This document shows positions 1-15,000 of a DNA stretch of 64,000 nucleotides, piece after piece (position 1 is the stretch's first letter; the number at the start of each line of letters is the position of its first letter). Source of the stretch: Branchiostoma floridae (taxonomy: Eukaryota > Chordata > Leptocardii > Amphioxiformes > Branchiostomatidae); NCBI RefSeq assembly GCF_000003815.2, contig NC_049980.1, forward strand, positions 15,650,915 through 15,714,914, given 5' to 3'. Position numbers and translations under genes: made by a program. Under the pieces are notes generated by a model that worked only from the letters and a program-made list of their open reading frames with translations, was not told the DNA's origin and ran no database searches.

Positions 1-3000
1 GACTGAGTAGTCCCCAAACATCAGGGTGTTGTGGAGCCCCTCGTCCAGAGGGAAGTACTGGGCACACTTTGGCTGGAACAGATATGAAACATTCACCTTA
101 CAAAAGGTTCCTGTAGTGTGCTAGAAGTGTAGCTGACATACACGTGAATTGCTTCCAAATCAGCGTTAACAGACTACAATGTATATATAATGACCTGCAG
201 CAATTCTTAGGCAATCAGTTTGTGTGATGATGATTAATATTCATGTGTTATATATTAGAAGGCAAAGATTTGCTGGATGTTTTTTTTCATAGTGCCACTA
301 ATTTCTTTCACTACTTTGACACCCCAGTTCTAAAACTTGTTGCAATGGTACTGTCCTGCAGCTCCACTTAGCATTAGTAGTTGGTACTGCAGTCTGGTTG
401 GACAGATGGTTGATTGCATGCAAATGTGAAACAATTCAATATCACCAAGCAGCAGTTGGCTGTCGAGTTTTGTTTAATTTTGTTACCTTTATTTGTAATT
501 GACAAGCTTCAAATCTTTGCACAATTTGGCCATCAATGTGTTCATTTTACAATTTTTCTCATTTGGTCATGATTTGTGCTAATCATTTCACTACATCTCT
601 ATGTTTTACCTTCTTTTCATCTCCCATCTGAAGACACCAGGAATACATGCAGAAGGTAGACAGAGAGAGAACATTGTTGGGTTAGTGATGGAAGAAACTT
701 GTAGCTTGATGTTAGTAAGGTCTCTTAGAAAACTAAGTCTTCTCATTAGGCCATGTTGATTTGATTATATGGATGACATCCTCCGGGAACTCCAAAACTG
801 ATGCAAGCGAGCGAATAAAAAAAAAAGTTTGGCCAAAAAAAAAAGCTGCCTTCAGTATGAAATCAAAGTGGCCAGGAAGGTTGAACATAGGACTAAACAC
901 ACATAGTATGGTATACCAACAGCTAGGTGTACATGATATGGGTGCAAAACATTTTTTTTCTTCCTGGACCAATCCCCCCCCAAAAAAAAACAGACCTGAA
1001 AAAAATCAGAGGAACAGGTTTCGCCAATTACAAAATGGACACACTATGTCGGCAGGCATTTGGGGTCTTACCAGGGGCCAAGAAGACAACAAGAACGAAA
1101 TCAAGTAGAGTTTATAGTCAATTATGGTCTCATTGATGTATTACTCCGCTAGTGGGGACCCTAAAAGAGATCCGAGCCAAAAACTGAACGGCTGTATAGA
1201 CGCATGTTTTTAGCGGTGAGAAATTCCCTTTTAGCCAGCGGAACTGATATCAAAAGTTAGATTGGTGAAATTTTGTTTCTAACTGAAGAAATAAGCAGGT
1301 AAAGTTTGGCAGCCGCGCGCTAGATCGGAGGTACACAGTCGTGGGTTCTGAGTGGTGCGGTTGTACAATAGCAGCGAAAAAGTGCCTTTTGTGGGGATTG
1401 ACTAATCGTAGTTTGTAATTGCTATAAAAAAAGTTTCTATCTATAGTTTACATTGGCAATTTTTTCCCACGATATAGGGTAAATGTGCTCGACAAAGAAT
1501 GAAAAATCTGCTGAAATTTCACGTAGCTTCATTATGAACGCGCCCATTTAAACCACGAATTATAACATAGAAGTCTATGGGAAGAAGAAACTCATCAATG
1601 AGACCTTAAATAAAAATGAAAAATATTCATAAAAAATCAAGGAATAGCACTGGAGCAAAAATTTGAAAAGGGTTTATAACCGGGCGCCACCCTGCATTTT
1701 TTGGCTGCAGATTACGCCGTGTACCTATTTCCGTTACCATGGTAACGGACGGGTCTACATTTCCAAGGGGCGTTACTATTGTTATTTTTCTTGTATCACA
1801 CTCTACTGGATATAGAAGCCATTTGAAAGAGGAGTAAGGTTCTAAAGCTATCTTTCTTGAGGCAAACTACATCCAAGCTATTTTTTGCAATCGCCGCCTT
1901 CTCTCGAACGCCCCTCCAACACCCCCCCCCCCCAAACCCCGGGCTATGCGACACCTATAAAAGGCCAATCAGAAAGGCTCAGTTCGGCTTGCCCGCCTCT
2001 GGTATAAGGGAGCTTGAAACGCAGCTAACATTAATTTCTAGTCGTTAAGCTCTGTTTTGACTTTATGAGCTATAGTACCTTCACCCGATCCTCTATAGAA
2101 CCGTTTATTTTACGTAGAAAGATCCGGATGAATCTCTTCGTGCCTGTCGTGCCGATATCCCTTACACGACTATTCTTTGAGATATATTCCAATTAAACAA
2201 AGACAAAGTCACAAAGAGAACACTACTCAGTCAAACTCATACACAGACTGATCTAATGAGTCTTTGCGACACGTCAAAAGCGTCAGTCTCGACGCCTTTG
2301 CACTTTGGCCTTTGTCCGCCGCTAGGTGGCGCTTTCATGCCTATCATGATCTCGTACTTAATTACCTCCCAGAGGCTAATTCATTAACGTAAGACACCCA
2401 AACTTTCAGAGATGATGAAGAAAACGACATTCTTTCTTTTGATAGATTTTTTTAATAATACATTAAACTTAAGGTCTCATTGATGTATTACTCCGCTAGT
2501 GGGGACCCTAAAAGAGATCCGAGCCAAAAACTGAACGGCTGTATAGACGCATGTTTTTAGCGGTGAGAAATTCCCTTTTAGCCAGCGGAACTGATATCAA
2601 AAGTTAGATTGGTGAAATTTTGTTTCTAACTGAAGAAATAAGCAGGTAAAGTTTGGCAGCCGCGCGCTAGATCGGAGGTACACAGTCGTGGGTTCTGAGT
2701 GGTGCGGTTGTACAATAGCAGCGAAAAAGTGCCTTTTGTGGGGATTGACTAATCGTAGTTTGTAATTGCTATAAAAAAAGTTTCTATGTATAGTTTACAT
2801 TGGCAATTTTTTCCCACGATATAGGGTAAATGTGCTCGACAAAGAATGAAAAATCTGCTGAAATTTCACGTAGCTTCATTATGAACGCGCCCATTTAAAC
2901 CACGAATTATAACATAGAAGTCTATGGGAAGAAGAAACTCATCAATGAGACCTTATACCAAGTTTCTACAGTCAAAGGTACAGAGACAGTTAGCCTTTAT

Positions 3001-6000
3001 TACACGGAGATGGGACTTTCAAATGCCAGTGGGAGTCCAATAATCCACCAAACAGATTCCTTTGTAGAAAAATTGACCAATTACCATTGTTTTGAGTATT
3101 GCCAGTTTTCAAGTTTCCACATACAATCAGGTCCAGGTCCAGGTCCGGACCTGGAAATGATCCTCTGGACCTGAACGGGACCTATACCTGAATTTTCTGT
3201 ACTGGTACCTCCCCCTACCAACTAGATTTTTTTCTTTCTGTCCTTTCACATCTTACTCTTTGACTTTAGATTCATTTTGGCATTCTATGGCATTAGTTAT
3301 CTGTTTTCTGATCCTTTTTTTTCAATCTACAGAATATTTCTGCTCATTTTACAGCTGCTTTGCACAATTTATTGTGTGGTCGAAAATTTTTTTTTTTTTG
3401 GAAACGGCCGAAAATTGGTGCGAGCGCGGATGTCATCCATATAATCAAATCAACATGGCCTTATGTAAAAAAAAAGTTACTTTGTCTAGAAACAAGGGGA
3501 AAGTAGGACAAGCGATAGTTAGCATTTAAGACCATCCTGCCAGGGCTTCAAGAGAGCACAAGGGCATGATGATTGGTTAAAGGAATGTGTTAAGGAGACA
3601 TGACAAAGAAACCAGGAATGTCATTGAGGTGGCCACATCAACAATGGCAGTCAGCTGTTATTACAAGCACAACATGATAGATATGATGTCTGCCTTTACA
3701 AAAAGATAACATTTTCCCATTTTCTCTCTATACATGTTAAAAATAAGTTCACAGAAACAAGTTCTTTCCACTGTGAAATTATCCAACCCTCTCCTAGACA
3801 AGTGATTCCCCCCATAAAATAACCCACAAGCCTTCAAAATGAACGTTTATTGCCATCTTCTAGCATAGCCACCTATATCTCCCACCAACTTATGCGGTGT
3901 CTTGACTTTGCATTGAGTAAACTCGTTACGAAAAGTCCATCCCACCGATTCTGTTTAACCAAAGCCAGTTTTATGAAACAAGGCTGGCAAATGTGCCACA
4001 CTGACCACTTCCTGCTCCTCAAAGTCTGTCAGCATGATGATGGCTGGAGACTGCTGTTCCCACACCATCCGCCAGAAGTCCTCGCAGGTCTGCTCCAGGG
4101 GTGCCTGGGTGGCAATGTAGGCCCTGGTCTGGAACTTATAACCCTGAAAAAAGTTTGTACTATAATCAGCACTTTGCTTTCAAATGCATAAATAATGTTA
4201 CAATATTACAGTCATACAGGCTAATCTATGTATGTTTCCTGTTAATAATTATGTGATAATTTTCATATGTTGTCTGGGCCTCCTTGCAAATAAACTATTG
4301 TTGAAGGGGCTAACAAAATGTTTTGAAGACTGAAATATAAATCCTCATAAATCTGATATAGCAACAACTATGTATGAAAAGTAACTTCAGTCCACTTCTA
4401 CCTGTTTTAGTTTTTCTTTTCTAATCTTGAACACATAGTTCATATCTTTGTTGGTCCCATCCTTTTACAGTTGAACATGTATTCGAAGAAGCCTTAAGTG
4501 ATAGTTTTTTGAGAGCTTGTGCAACTTACTGTAACAAAGTTGGCATTGATGTAGTCAGAGTGAGGAAAGCCTGGTCTTTTCAGTAAGGGAACTCTGGTCT
4601 GAACAACTGCAGAAAAACAACACACATTTATATTAAAGGATCAAAGTTGACCTGCAATTCAAGTAAACACATCCTTCTATAGAACTATATGCTGCAACAT
4701 TTTCACAAAGCTCTTAAGAAATCCTACAAGAGAGAATGTTGCAAAACACATAATTGAGTCATATTTACTTTAATAGAGTGTGACTGTCTAAGTATCTTGA
4801 AATGTTCCCATTGGCGAGTTCATGACACTTCAGATGTGGGTTTTCAATGCATTACTGATGTATCAATGTTCAACACTGTGATTGAACTTAAGACATTACA
4901 AAACCTTTTCTCCTTCTACTGTGAAATGAAGTCCTCAACAGAATAGATGACTTAATACATATTACAGTAGTCAACAGAAAAGTACAGAGAGAAACATAGC
5001 AGTGTTAACATGATCCAAACTATTATACCACCAGGGCGAGTATGAGATATAATGCACAAAAGAAGTAATCAGATTTATTTGATTTTTCTGGAACTTTGAA
5101 CTATGTTTCAATTTCTTCTATTCTTGCTGGACTTTGACTGTGCCCACATTTTGGATGCCAAGCTGTGCCTTTGAGGCAATCAATCTGACATTCTTGCTTT
5201 TACCATTGGTTTCCCTTGAATGAATTCAGTTTAGAATTACAGTGATTCAAACACTTTTGAATGTTAACCATATAAAACTCTTGTGCCTGAGGTATGTTGC
5301 CTTTGAGCGAATAAGAAGTATGACAAAGGTTTCTTTCATCTCAACCCATGCCCATGTAACAGTATTGGCGACTGTCCAGAGAAGGCTAAAACTGAGCTTT
5401 TAGGTATTGGACAGCAGCGATTTCTGACTTTAGCTGTGCCATGCCAAGTCTCCTCATTACTTTTGTAACATTGCTTTGAACTTGCTTTAAAAGGCTATTC
5501 CAGGCTTAATCATTCTGTTCTTTCTGGGACAAAGGGAAGGAATAACAATAAGTAGATTCTAAATGTTGCAAAGTATTCTAAATGTTTTATCTAGCTTTCA
5601 GCTATTTATGCACATGCAAACTTTCACCTTTTGCAATAAGGCCCAGGGGCATAATTTGTGCAGCTTCAGTCCAACAAGTTCTATTAAATGCCTTTTTTTA
5701 ATATAAAAAATGTTTAAGTCACCCGCAAACACTGTTCTTCCTAAAGACCCTAATTCTAACAATTGCAAAATATATATCACTTGAGTACTTCTGCACACCT
5801 ACCTGGCAGCACATTCATGTATCTGTTCTTGTCCTCAGTACCTGGAGGGATGTCAGAAGACTTTGGCATCGGCATTGGGAGTGACTGCAGAATAAAGGGT
5901 ACAAACAGTTCATCACTCCTGTCCAGATATAGCTGTTGGTCCAATTATTCTAGATGGCAACAGTACAAGGTTGATTTCTGAAGCGATCATGTTGTTGAAT

Positions 6001-9000
6001 GTACTCAACCATATCTTTAATGCAAAACATCTTCCATCTTCTCAGGATCATGCTGCTTTCAGATTCTTGTTGCACTTTTAGTTTAATATTGAACAATTTT
6101 TGTGCAAATCTTGAAGAGCCTGATAAATTTTATTTTGTATCATGTAGGTATGAAACTCTGCTTTTTTTTTCTTATTGTATCTCACTAGAATATAGTTCCT
6201 TGAAGGAAGGAAAGGTGCAGTGTTCCCCAAGATTACAGGTCATCAGAATCATCGCATTAGATTTTACTACAACATCTATCCTCTATGGAAAACGCATATC
6301 ATTCTTACCTCAAATTCTTCCACAATGGTCCTGATATTGGAGTAGAACTTCACAATGCCGCTCAAACTGAGGAGGTTACAAGGTCCATCCTATAAAAAAA
6401 TAACATCCCGATTAGGTTGACACAACCATTCAAGGAGACAAAAATATGATCATTGGCAATAAATATCAGCGGAGAAGGCAAATCAGTAATTTTCCTTTTT
6501 CATCTAACTAACCAACATATTTGCTCCACAGACTTCCTAAGTTAATCAGGTTTAAATGAGAACAGTTCACAATGTTTGCACTTAAATACCCTGAGTGCAG
6601 ACCGACCTGGTCATCTGATACTGTATGGGTCAGAGAGTTGTAGTAAGAGAAACAAAAGAAGTCAGTTTGAGGTCTTGTTGCACTGGTATATCTACTCTCT
6701 ACATGTCCATAGCTTTAATTGATGAATTTGATTCACATCATCAATAAACATTGCTACAAATGCACTAAGTCCAAACTCTGCATGCTTTCTTCTACATATC
6801 AGGGCTGCTAACCACCTGAAAAAGTACACTTTCATGTACAGGTTATTCACATAGAACAGAGATGCCAAGCAAAACAGCTACATGCTTAAGTGTCACACTA
6901 TGACTCATAGCCAAAGACATACCATCCTACAGGGACAACAGGAAAGGGATGGTAAGACCATACAAGAGAGAAGGAAGACCGGTTTAGGCTGCAACCAACA
7001 ATTGGACTTTTAACTCTGTCAATAAATTCCAGGGGACCTTTAGTCTGTCCAATGTTTAAATGTACACTCAGATTTCACTCACTTTCAAAGAGTCCATTAG
7101 CTCATTAGATAGTGAGTTGGAACAAAAAAACTGATTGTAAAATTATCATTATGCTATCTTTAATCAGCTAATAATCAGAACTGAGGACCCTGGTGGTATG
7201 TAACCAGATACAATGCACTCTTGGTAACTGAATATTTGGGACTTGCAGACTAATATCCTTACTGTAATACTTGGTCATCATCAAGAACAATCAACAAAAG
7301 AATGCTTGGAGAGGACAAAAGTGACAATGCATACTTATGGAGTATTGTGAATTGTCTACATGTATACCAACTTATTAAAAAAAGAAATAACTAATTAATA
7401 TTCTACAAACATTACCTTTTCAATCATTTTTCAGGTCAGGTCAGGAAAGTTAAGAAAACTTAGTGGGAACAGTCAGGCTTTATCATAAGACAAACATGAG
7501 ACAAAATGTGCACAAAATGGCTTCCAATGTTGGCAGAATGTAAAAACCAACAAGAGACTGTAGGTCTAGAGTCCCCTCTGAAATGGACTCCATCCTATAT
7601 TTACCTGTTGATAAGTTATCTCCAGCTGGTTAATGTGTTACATATTACATGATAGTTCAGCTGGTTACATGACAAGTCAGAAATGACTAAGAGTTCTATT
7701 ATTAGCAAACTGGCACTGCCTTGAAAAAATGGCAATGGAGAGATGATAATGTAGTTGTATTCAATCAAACTGTTTTGGTTGAATGAACATGGAGCATGTA
7801 CAATTGATGAATGTGGAGAAAACAAATTCAAAGTACTGTATATAAGGCATTCAAAATCATGCCACATATTCTAAGACAGCACAACAAAGAGGATGATAAA
7901 ACATAATTATACAGCTTTGAAGGGTAAACTGTCAATATCAGCATTAGATGTAGCAATTGGCTCTTACAACTAGCTACAGCACTGTTTACTTCAGTTCAGT
8001 ATGTGTTGGTTGTGCATGGTCATCATTATGAGAGTAGCATATCAATGATACTAGCGTTTCTTTCTAGAGCTAAGAAATGCAAGGTTATATTGTGGCTACT
8101 GGGCTATAGCCGGACAACCTCGATTTGTGTTACCTTGATTTTATACTGTAGAAGTATGATTTAAAAGAAAACAACACACATAATGTAATAACATTTCCTC
8201 ATGTATGAATTTGGTTGAGCTGTCAGATTTTCGGTTGCTCAGCAGTCTCTCAGTAGTCACAGCCTCTTTTCTTCCTTCTGGTACTGAATATGCACTATTA
8301 GGCAGTATGGAAGTCCCTGTACGGGAGCCCTAAACTAACAAGGCTAATACTCAGGCTTTCACCAAGAAACAAGAATCAAAGGAATACACAGCTAACATGA
8401 TAAAACACCCCCTACACCATTAAGTATGGGAGCTCCCATAGCCTAATGAGAATGGCACCCTACCAAACATCTAGCCTGCTCTCCACCTTACTCACCCTCT
8501 CCAAAGCCTCATTCACGAATGCCAGCTCTGACTTGGATGGTTCTGAGGACAGTGTACTGGACTTCTCCGGAGAACAGTACTCCAGAGGGAAGGAGTCAGT
8601 TGTGTCCAGGCCTTGAGTAGACTTGTTGCCATAGTACTGCCTCTTGAAGGCAATGTTCTGCTGTTTTCTGATGACCTATGTAAGGAAGAGTAAGCAAGAT
8701 ATAGCTGTGGGGGGAAAAATGACCCATTTGTTTCTGATAAGAATCAAGACAGTCTGGGTGCCATCCTAGTTAGCACTTTGCAGCCGCTCCCCTACTGTCA
8801 AAATTGTTGGTTAGCAGGGAGTACAGGAGTTGTGGAAAGCTAATTTAAGATGGCATGGGGCTGATTCAATAATGATTCGAAAAAAGTCTAACACATACAT
8901 TTATGCATCAACAATATGTATCAACAATGATTAACAAGATCATGTGTTATTGTTATCCTTCTTAATCAATTTTTATCAAGTCAACAAATCTGCACATACA

Positions 9001-12000
9001 TGCATAACTTGGAACCTATCAGAGAGGCACCTTCATTTGTCAGCAGTATTGAATGGAGGCAGAATGGAGGCCAACTACCAACATGTAGGCCAGCTCCCTG
9101 GTCTTATAAAATGAGCCATCAACTGATGCCAGATGCCATGTCACATGGAAGGACAGTAAACAGGAAATTGCAATCTACTTTTCTACAAATTCAGTATATT
9201 CCTGCCAAGAATATACATATTTCTCTGTACCCAAACTGCTCCCAAGTGGAACATTGAGTGCAGTAAGAAGCACTGTCTCAGAACATACGTCAACATACTT
9301 ACATGGGACACAGGGTGATCAGCATAGCTGGTGAATTATTTATACTTCTATGAACAATCAGTGGCAAATTCAACTGTCAACAATAACTAGACACCTTTTA
9401 ACCCTTGACCAGCATGGTACCTCAGTTGCAACAATGTTGTCTTGCAGATACAGTAGAATATATCACTGTATCTGTTGGATGTTTGGTCAACATTCCATTT
9501 AATTTCATCCATTGCATTTGATTTATGTTAACAGTGTTGCAACCGACAAAAGGGATATCATCATTATAGTTATATACGCAAACGCCATGAAACATTTTGT
9601 GGAAGTGCTGATGCATTCTGTAGGTAAGTGTAAACCTTTACCTGTATGGCTATGAAGAGCACGAGGCTGATACAGAAGATGACTGCAATGGTAACAGCAG
9701 CTGTCACACCTATGGACATGGAGCCCTGTGTCCCCTCCCTGCCAGCTACATCTGTTTCAGGTGGACCCAGGTACACCTTTTGGACCTGGGGGGCAGGTGG
9801 AAAGGTTGTGATCAACCAATAAATATAAACATGAAATTTGTACAATCTAATATGGACTGGGAAGTAGGTCAGTAGATATTTTACTACAAAGGTAAAGCTG
9901 CTATAACAATGCCTGATTATCAAATGTCAGTAGCTTCAGTACTAACAGGGAGCCCCTTTTGAGCTGTCTACCTGCAAGATACCAAGATTGGTGCTCAGGT
10001 GAGGTATACATTTGCAATAGTGCTATCTTAATTTCTACGGTTGATTTTTGTAATTTGTTTGTCTACATTTTGGTGTAACTATTACTGATACCCAGATTTA
10101 AGATACATGTACAGTCAAACCTGTCTATAGCAGCCACTCAAGGGACTGGAGAAATATGGCCACTATAGACAGGTGGCCACTGTAGAGAAAATGTTGATCA
10201 ATTGACCATGAGCAAGCTACACATGATTTCAGTTCCCAGTAATCCTTCTCACCAAGTAACATTGTCTCGATCGGTAAATTCACCGACAAAGACTTGCACT
10301 TTAATGCTCAAGGCATGCATACCTTCTGCTACCGCCAAAATGACCCCGTCAGGAACTCCAAATCCTCGCAAACTACAATTTCAAACTCGGTGCAGGGTGA
10401 CATAAGGCTTTAGTATGGTTGCAATAGGCAGTGTTTTTGTATCAACGGGACCGGAAATCGTGTGGCCGTGGCCGCGTTGGACAGGTGGCCGCTAAGCCTA
10501 TTTCTTAATTATTACGAATCCAGGGGACCGACAAAAAGTGGCCACTATGGCCAGGCGGCTGCTATGCAAAGGTGGCCGCTAATACAGGTTTGACTGTATA
10601 TAGATATCAAGAAGTGCATCTGGTGCACAAGAGGAATACTGTCATCAGTGAACTATTCAGAAACAATAAACAATGTGCAGGTACTTGTCTTACCTTCCCA
10701 ATAAAAATGCCTCCAAGGACATCACGATCCTTGCTCAACAGGAAATAGATGTCCTCTGTCATTTTAGGATCCGTCCCATCCCTCCCAGTTATGAAGAAAG
10801 AAACTGTAATAGAGCTTTCCCTGGTTTTCCTGGACCGAATGGGCAGACATATTCTGGTGATGTTGATTAACACAACGTCTGAGTAAGTCACATCATTAAC
10901 TGTCTTCCCTCTTAACACAGATATCACAGCATTTTTGAACTCCTTCTGAGCTTTACAAAACTGAGGCCATGACATCTTCATCTCGATCATAATGTAGGAA
11001 TCAGGATCTGGAATCTGTGTGATACTTCTGGAGGTAGGATGTCTGGACGTCACAGCTGAGGTGCTTACTGTGGTGCTTGGTGCCATGGTGGTGGGGGGAC
11101 GTATTGTTGAGGTTTCAACTGTTGAAGGTGGCATGGAAGAAGGTTTCACTGTGGCAAGAGGAGTTACAGGTTTGGTTTGTCTGGTGGTTGAACTTTGTGT
11201 TGTGATATGAGAAACAGTAGTCACTAACATAGTGCTTGACATGGGTATTGTATTGGGAGGGGAGCTTCTTTCAGCTTCTACAGTAGGTGCCAATGTGGTA
11301 ACGGAAGACGTAATGACACTTGACAAAGATGGCCTTGAAGTTAACTTCTCTGTTGGCTTCTCTGGCTTCACAGTGGGAACAAGTGAAATCTGAGGCAGTG
11401 TTGGCACCCAAGCAGAAGTCTTAGATGAGCTTGGTGCCACTTGCACTGTTGGAGATTGATAACTTGGCTCTGTAACAGGTCTCACAGTGGGGGTTCTGTC
11501 ACTTGATTGCACAGGTAGGTAGGCTGTTGATGGAGGTTCCTCTGTGCTTGTTTGTTGATAAGTGGTATATCTTGCTGTGGATGTGGTCTGCACCTGTTGG
11601 AAACTAGTTGTTGTCCGCACATCATCCACATGGCTCTCGGTGGGTTCAGGTTCTGTGGGTCTTATCAAAGGAGGTTCTTCAGTTTCTGCCCCAATATTAG
11701 GGTGTTGTGTCCTTGGCAGCTCAGTGCCTGGCACAAGGATAGGTCTTTCAGTGACTTGGGGGATTAGAGGCCTCTCCGTTTCCACACGTTCTGTAGGAGG
11801 CTGCGATGGTTCTCTAGGAGGACCTGTAGGCTCTCCAGGTTCCTCTCCAGGTTCAGTGGGAGGGCGGACAGTTGGCTCCCTCCCAGACTCCTCTGTAGGT
11901 ACTGGCACAGTCCTGGCACGTGTCACATGACCAGGTTCATTCCCATCCACCCCCTCCACCACTCCCTCCCCTGGGTTGTTGCTGCCCTGCCCCTGTTGGG

Positions 12001-15000
12001 AGCTGGAACTGGCAGGTAACTGCGGCCCCTGTGTCGGTGACCCCCCTCCAGGGTTAATGTTCACAGGTCGTCCTCCATCTGTTAGTGGATCACCTTCCTC
12101 TCCGGTCCTGGTTTTTGACTTCTGTCTTGGAGCAGGGTTCAAGGACAAGCGGCTGTGCCCTCTGCCCACAGCAAACAGGGGAGACTGTACAGCAGCCCAG
12201 GTACCCAACAGGTCATGTGCCCCTGAAACATGAATCATACCACAGTCAATAACAGTTTATTTCTCTGTCTAAAACCATTTCAAGGTTGGCGACAGAAATG
12301 TTCCATGCACATGCCTTTCTTCACGTTAATCTGGGGTAAGAGCCAAGTAGTTGCTGGTATCAGGACCATTCAAGACATGAAATCAAAGTTAAATTTAATT
12401 TATCACTATAAACTTCACTTGTAAGCAATTATGTTAATCCTTAATAATCTTGAAGACAGTTGAAGCAGACAACATTTTTATACAGGGATAGTCTTAATTG
12501 CCCAAGGAGACCACTCAGGTGACCAAGCAAATCTGGCCTATGTGGACAGTTGGTCACAATAGACAGGATTCTTAATGCTTAGATATACCTAGGAGTCTCT
12601 AAAAGTGGTCACATTGGTCAGGTGGTCCTTATGTAGAAGTGGTCACTTGTACAGGACTGACTGGAATAAATGTAAAAGTAATATCTGACAAAATCAAAGT
12701 CCCTGAAGCGAGGCATTATGATAAACAAGACCTAACAACAAACTGGACAGACAAGCCTCAAATCTTGACCCTATTCAGTCAAATATATCAACTTTACGTG
12801 GCCATATGGATTCCCTTTGATGATAAGAGAAAACTCTGATGGAAGTGGGTTAATCCTCAAAACAGGTCCTCAAGAACTCCTGCACTTCACTAGAAAATAA
12901 CTATTTTCAGATTTGTCATGATGAAAACCTGACTCAAACTACTTTATATTTCTCTGGCCTTTCTAAACATTTCCAATGACTAACATCTGAGCAGAATATA
13001 TTTCTATAAAAAAGGTGAAATATTAGACAGAATCATCAGCTGGTTTGAGTTGCACAGGAATCTATGAACCAAATGCTGCTGTTGGCAGCCTGCAAAATGA
13101 CCTCAGTTGGAGATCCAAGCCTCAATCAGTGTACTATTACTGAATGAACGACAAACTGACTGTTGTTTGCCTTTATGCAGAACACTGTTGTGGAGAAGCA
13201 ATCACCGTCTGTGACAAAACCACCTGGATATGATTCTGAAAGTTGTGACTAATCAAGTTTTCCACTAGTCATCATGAGTGCTCTGTCATCAGTTTCGTCC
13301 TCCTATTTACCTGCATGTATGCAGGTATGGTTTTCAGGGGCGTGGGAACTTTTGGAAGCTGGGGCTTTAGGGCGCTGTATCTCGAGAACGAATGGTGCGA
13401 GCACGACGATTTTTGGTACGTGGGTTGGGGGTGGTAGCCTGACACTCAGGTTTGATTTTTGGCCTCCTGGTGCTTGAACTTGACATTGAAGGTGGCATTT
13501 TTTGTGTTTTGGGGGCACTTTTGGCACTGTGTGTCCGGAACGATACGCGCGATTGCAACGATTTTTGGTGCATGGGTGGGGGGTTGTTGCCTGTTGCCTA
13601 GGATAGACTTTGGGCCTTGTCGCGTTTGAACTTGACACGGCAGGTCAAATTTTGTGTCCGGGAGGGGTATTTCCGGAGTTATATCTTCCGAACGGATGGT
13701 GCGGGCGCAATGATATTTGGCACATGTGTTGGCGGTGGCTGAATAATTCTCAATTTTGATTTTGGTGCCCTTGGTGCTTGAACTTGACATTCCAGGTTAC
13801 CTTTTGTGCGGGCACGGTGCGTGCGCTGTATCTCCGGAACGCAAGGTGCCACCGTGTTGCTATTTGTTATGTGGATTGTTGCTGGTGTCCTGGTGGTCAG
13901 GTTTGATTTTGGGCCTCCTAGTGCTTGAACTTGATACTGTAGGTTGACCCTGTTTTTGTGTGGTTGGGGCATCCCCCAATATCTGCTTGGTTGTAAAAAC
14001 AGGTTACGGTTGGGTTTGGGTTGATTGATAGGTCTTTAAGCTTACGTAGAAGTGTTTTTGCACTGGCTTCTGCCACCTTCAATGTATCAGGTTACTTTGT
14101 ATCAATAGTGTTTCCAGCCAGATGATGTACTAGTTCAGTTCAGTTTGTACTAGTATCTGTTGCTGTTAGGTACAATTTGAGTTTGCTTCTTAGTCTTTGT
14201 GGTTTTTTGAAAGCTGTGTAGTACTGAGTTTAAAGTTCTGGTACAAGTTCCTTTACCCTGTTTGGCAATCAGAAGAAGATACAACTTTCTAAAGTGGAGG
14301 AGAAATGTATAGAGCTTGCGTGTAAGAGAAAGGTATGTATATTATCTTTCTGTGTTTCTTGTTGTTTCTTTGGGGATGCCATTTCCATATTGTATGCAGG
14401 CAATTTGTAGTTTGGGGCTAGTCATGTTCGCTTGATTTTTGGGCCTGCTTAATCTATAGTACATACAGGGTCAAGTGGTAGAAGCTTTGTTCTGTTTTAA
14501 ATTTGGTATCGTTTGTTGCATATTGTCACTGCAAAAATATGATGAAATTGTTTTCCCCCTCTAAGCAACTGCTCATTGATTTTGGGGGTTATTTGCTGGG
14601 TGTTTACTCTGACTACAACAGCTTTCTGAACTTTTTAAAGTTGCCAGCAGCTTGCCATCTACGAATGAAAATGACAAGGACATTTTGAATAGTAAATTTT
14701 GCTGTTAAATTTGGCTTAGGTACTTCAAGAAATTTAGGTTTAAGTTGGATGGATTGAATAAAAATATCATACCACCCTGGGGACTAACTGTTGCTGCTGG
14801 ATGGGGGCTACCACTATTCATGTTGTCTATGGAACTACTGTAAAAACTTAATTGGTCAAATTATGCAAATAACCTTCCAGTGTCAAGTGTTATAGCACTC
14901 CAGAAATAAATCTTTACTGAATATCATTGCCACACTAAGGAGATTTAGCAGCTGCATTAGGTCAGTACATTGAAATAGGAAGATATCAGTACTGAATATA

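Larger units (their letters stand above)
746..3463. mobile_element. Short MITE split by about 2.3 kb of nested insertions
   Basis: The left end (from ~746) reads AGGCCATGTTGATTTGATTA and continues TATGGATGACATCC. The right end (to ~3463) is its inverted complement. An uninterrupted relative of ~350 bp lies at ~57388-57740. Comparison shows that bases ~746-930 match its left half and ~3225-3463 its right half. The material between, including the composite TTAA element, therefore looks inserted later. It lies in a phosphatase intron. Confidence 0.6.

Noticed and set aside
1126-2952. Miniature LTR retrotransposon (two direct 480-bp repeats with 4-bp flanks)
   Set aside because: Repeat ends are 13-bp inverted repeats, not TG...CA. 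No primer-binding site or polypurine tract is visible, and a solo copy has TTAA flanks.
11562-11930. Plus-strand open frames over the phosphatase stalk exon
   Set aside because: They are antisense shadows of a Pro/Thr-rich exon that has matching splice sites, phases and a TM/PTP continuation on the minus strand.
13303-13972. Series of proline/lysine-rich minus-strand frames
   Set aside because: They follow the tandem repeat units and differ only by unit, as expected of non-coding repeats.
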